Shown here piece by piece: positions 63,810-64,000 of a stretch of DNA of 64,000 bases. The notes below the pieces were generated by a model. That model ran no database searches. It worked only from the letters and a program-made list of their open reading frames with translations, and was not told the origin of the DNA. The stretch is from Sphaerulina vaccinii (taxonomy: Eukaryota; Ascomycota; Dothideomycetes; Mycosphaerellales; Mycosphaerellaceae): contig JAKUDP010000012.1 in the NCBI GenBank assembly GCA_022570795.1, positions 682,001 through 746,000 of the forward strand, written 5' to 3'. The translations under genes and the position numbers were made by a program. Position 1 is the first letter of the stretch; every line of letters begins with the position of its first letter.

Positions 63810-64000
63810 TTAAGCAAAACAATAGCCATTGCTACAGGAATTGACTGCTGGGACAGAACCTTGCCAGGTACAATTCACCTGGGCAGTGTGCTTCTGCTAT
63901 GTCCTCGTCAAGCGTTAGGCTGGGCTAAAGACTTACTGATTGTGCCACGAAGGCAGGTGACGATCATTAAGGTGAGTGGATTTCGAAGATCTATGTACCT
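63810..64000 (-). CDS. C-terminal piece of a small secreted protein gene, cut by the window edge
   Basis: The last exon reads VNCTWQGSVPAVNSCSNGYC then FA and TAA at 63810-63812, with a GTAAGT donor and a likely CAG acceptor upstream of 63878 or slightly further out (63900 area). The phase across the intron is uncertain. The rest lies beyond the window. Three cysteines in a short end with a Trp-Gln-Gly-Ser motif look like small secreted fungal proteins. Only partly supported; the exact exon boundary cannot be fixed. Confidence 0.35.

Noticed and set aside
1..64000. tRNA, rRNA, CRISPR or intact transposon
   Set aside because: I looked for T-loop consensus, repeat-spacer structure, transposase or reverse transcriptase motifs and long terminal repeats and found none that hold up by eye. 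A covariance-model and repeat search would be decisive.

Overview
The window is nuclear DNA of a filamentous ascomycete. Genes are mostly broken by short spliceosomal introns (about 45-170 bp) with GT-AG ends and CTAAC/CTGAC/CTGAT-type branch sites. The gene set is typically fungal: Ras1, a Zn2Cys6 nitrate-type regulator, an SMI1/KNR4 protein, PTH11-like rhodopsin-fold protein, serine/threonine-rich wall proteins and small secreted proteins. I infer Dothideomycetes (probably Mycosphaerellales) from gene style and protein resemblance, but the sequence alone does not prove this. About 33 loci are called, nearly all with exon structures rebuilt by hand from splice sites and frame continuity.

Layout. 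0-9 kb: the 3' end of an unknown gene, an F-box protein, ras1, the actin regulator GMF/AIM7 and a molybdopterin-binding-domain protein. 9-13 kb: a divergent pair, a rhodopsin-fold membrane protein and an amino-acid/GABA permease, both with otherwise intact reading frames interrupted by TAG. 13-22 kb: a secreted Ser/Thr/Ala-rich protein, a secreted DUF1349 protein, an AsaB/CmcJ-like enzyme, a second amino-acid permease and an SMI1/KNR4 protein. 22-31 kb: a frameshifted small secreted protein, a frameshifted pyridoxamine-oxidase-like protein, the mitochondrial NAD(P) transhydrogenase and an unknown gene. 31-40 kb: a redox/secretory block with a heme peroxidase-like gene, a Baeyer-Villiger monooxygenase, a membrane-anchored multicopper oxidase and a phospholipase C-type phosphoesterase. 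40-44 kb: one F-box-like gene with an in-frame stop followed by three clear paralogues of a short F-box-like family. 44-52 kb: housekeeping genes TMA46, AP-3 beta (APL6) and NUF2, with a small membrane protein and an unknown conserved-looking protein. 52-64 kb: a 1,196-residue repeat-rich GPI-type cell-surface protein, a NirA/NIT4-like regulator, a small cysteine-rich secreted protein, a bZIP regulator and the end of another small secreted protein.

The most unusual signal is the number of genes broken by a single lesion. The permease carries two TAG codons, both where family members have conserved tryptophan (TGG), and its divergent neighbour carries one more. A peroxidase-like gene and an F-box-like gene carry single in-frame TAA codons. 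Two further genes need one base inserted or removed. Every nonsense codon can be explained by one CpA-to-TpA change, as in RIP-like mutation. The UAG codons could also be restored by A-to-I mRNA editing. Assembly error remains a live alternative, especially for the two frameshifts.
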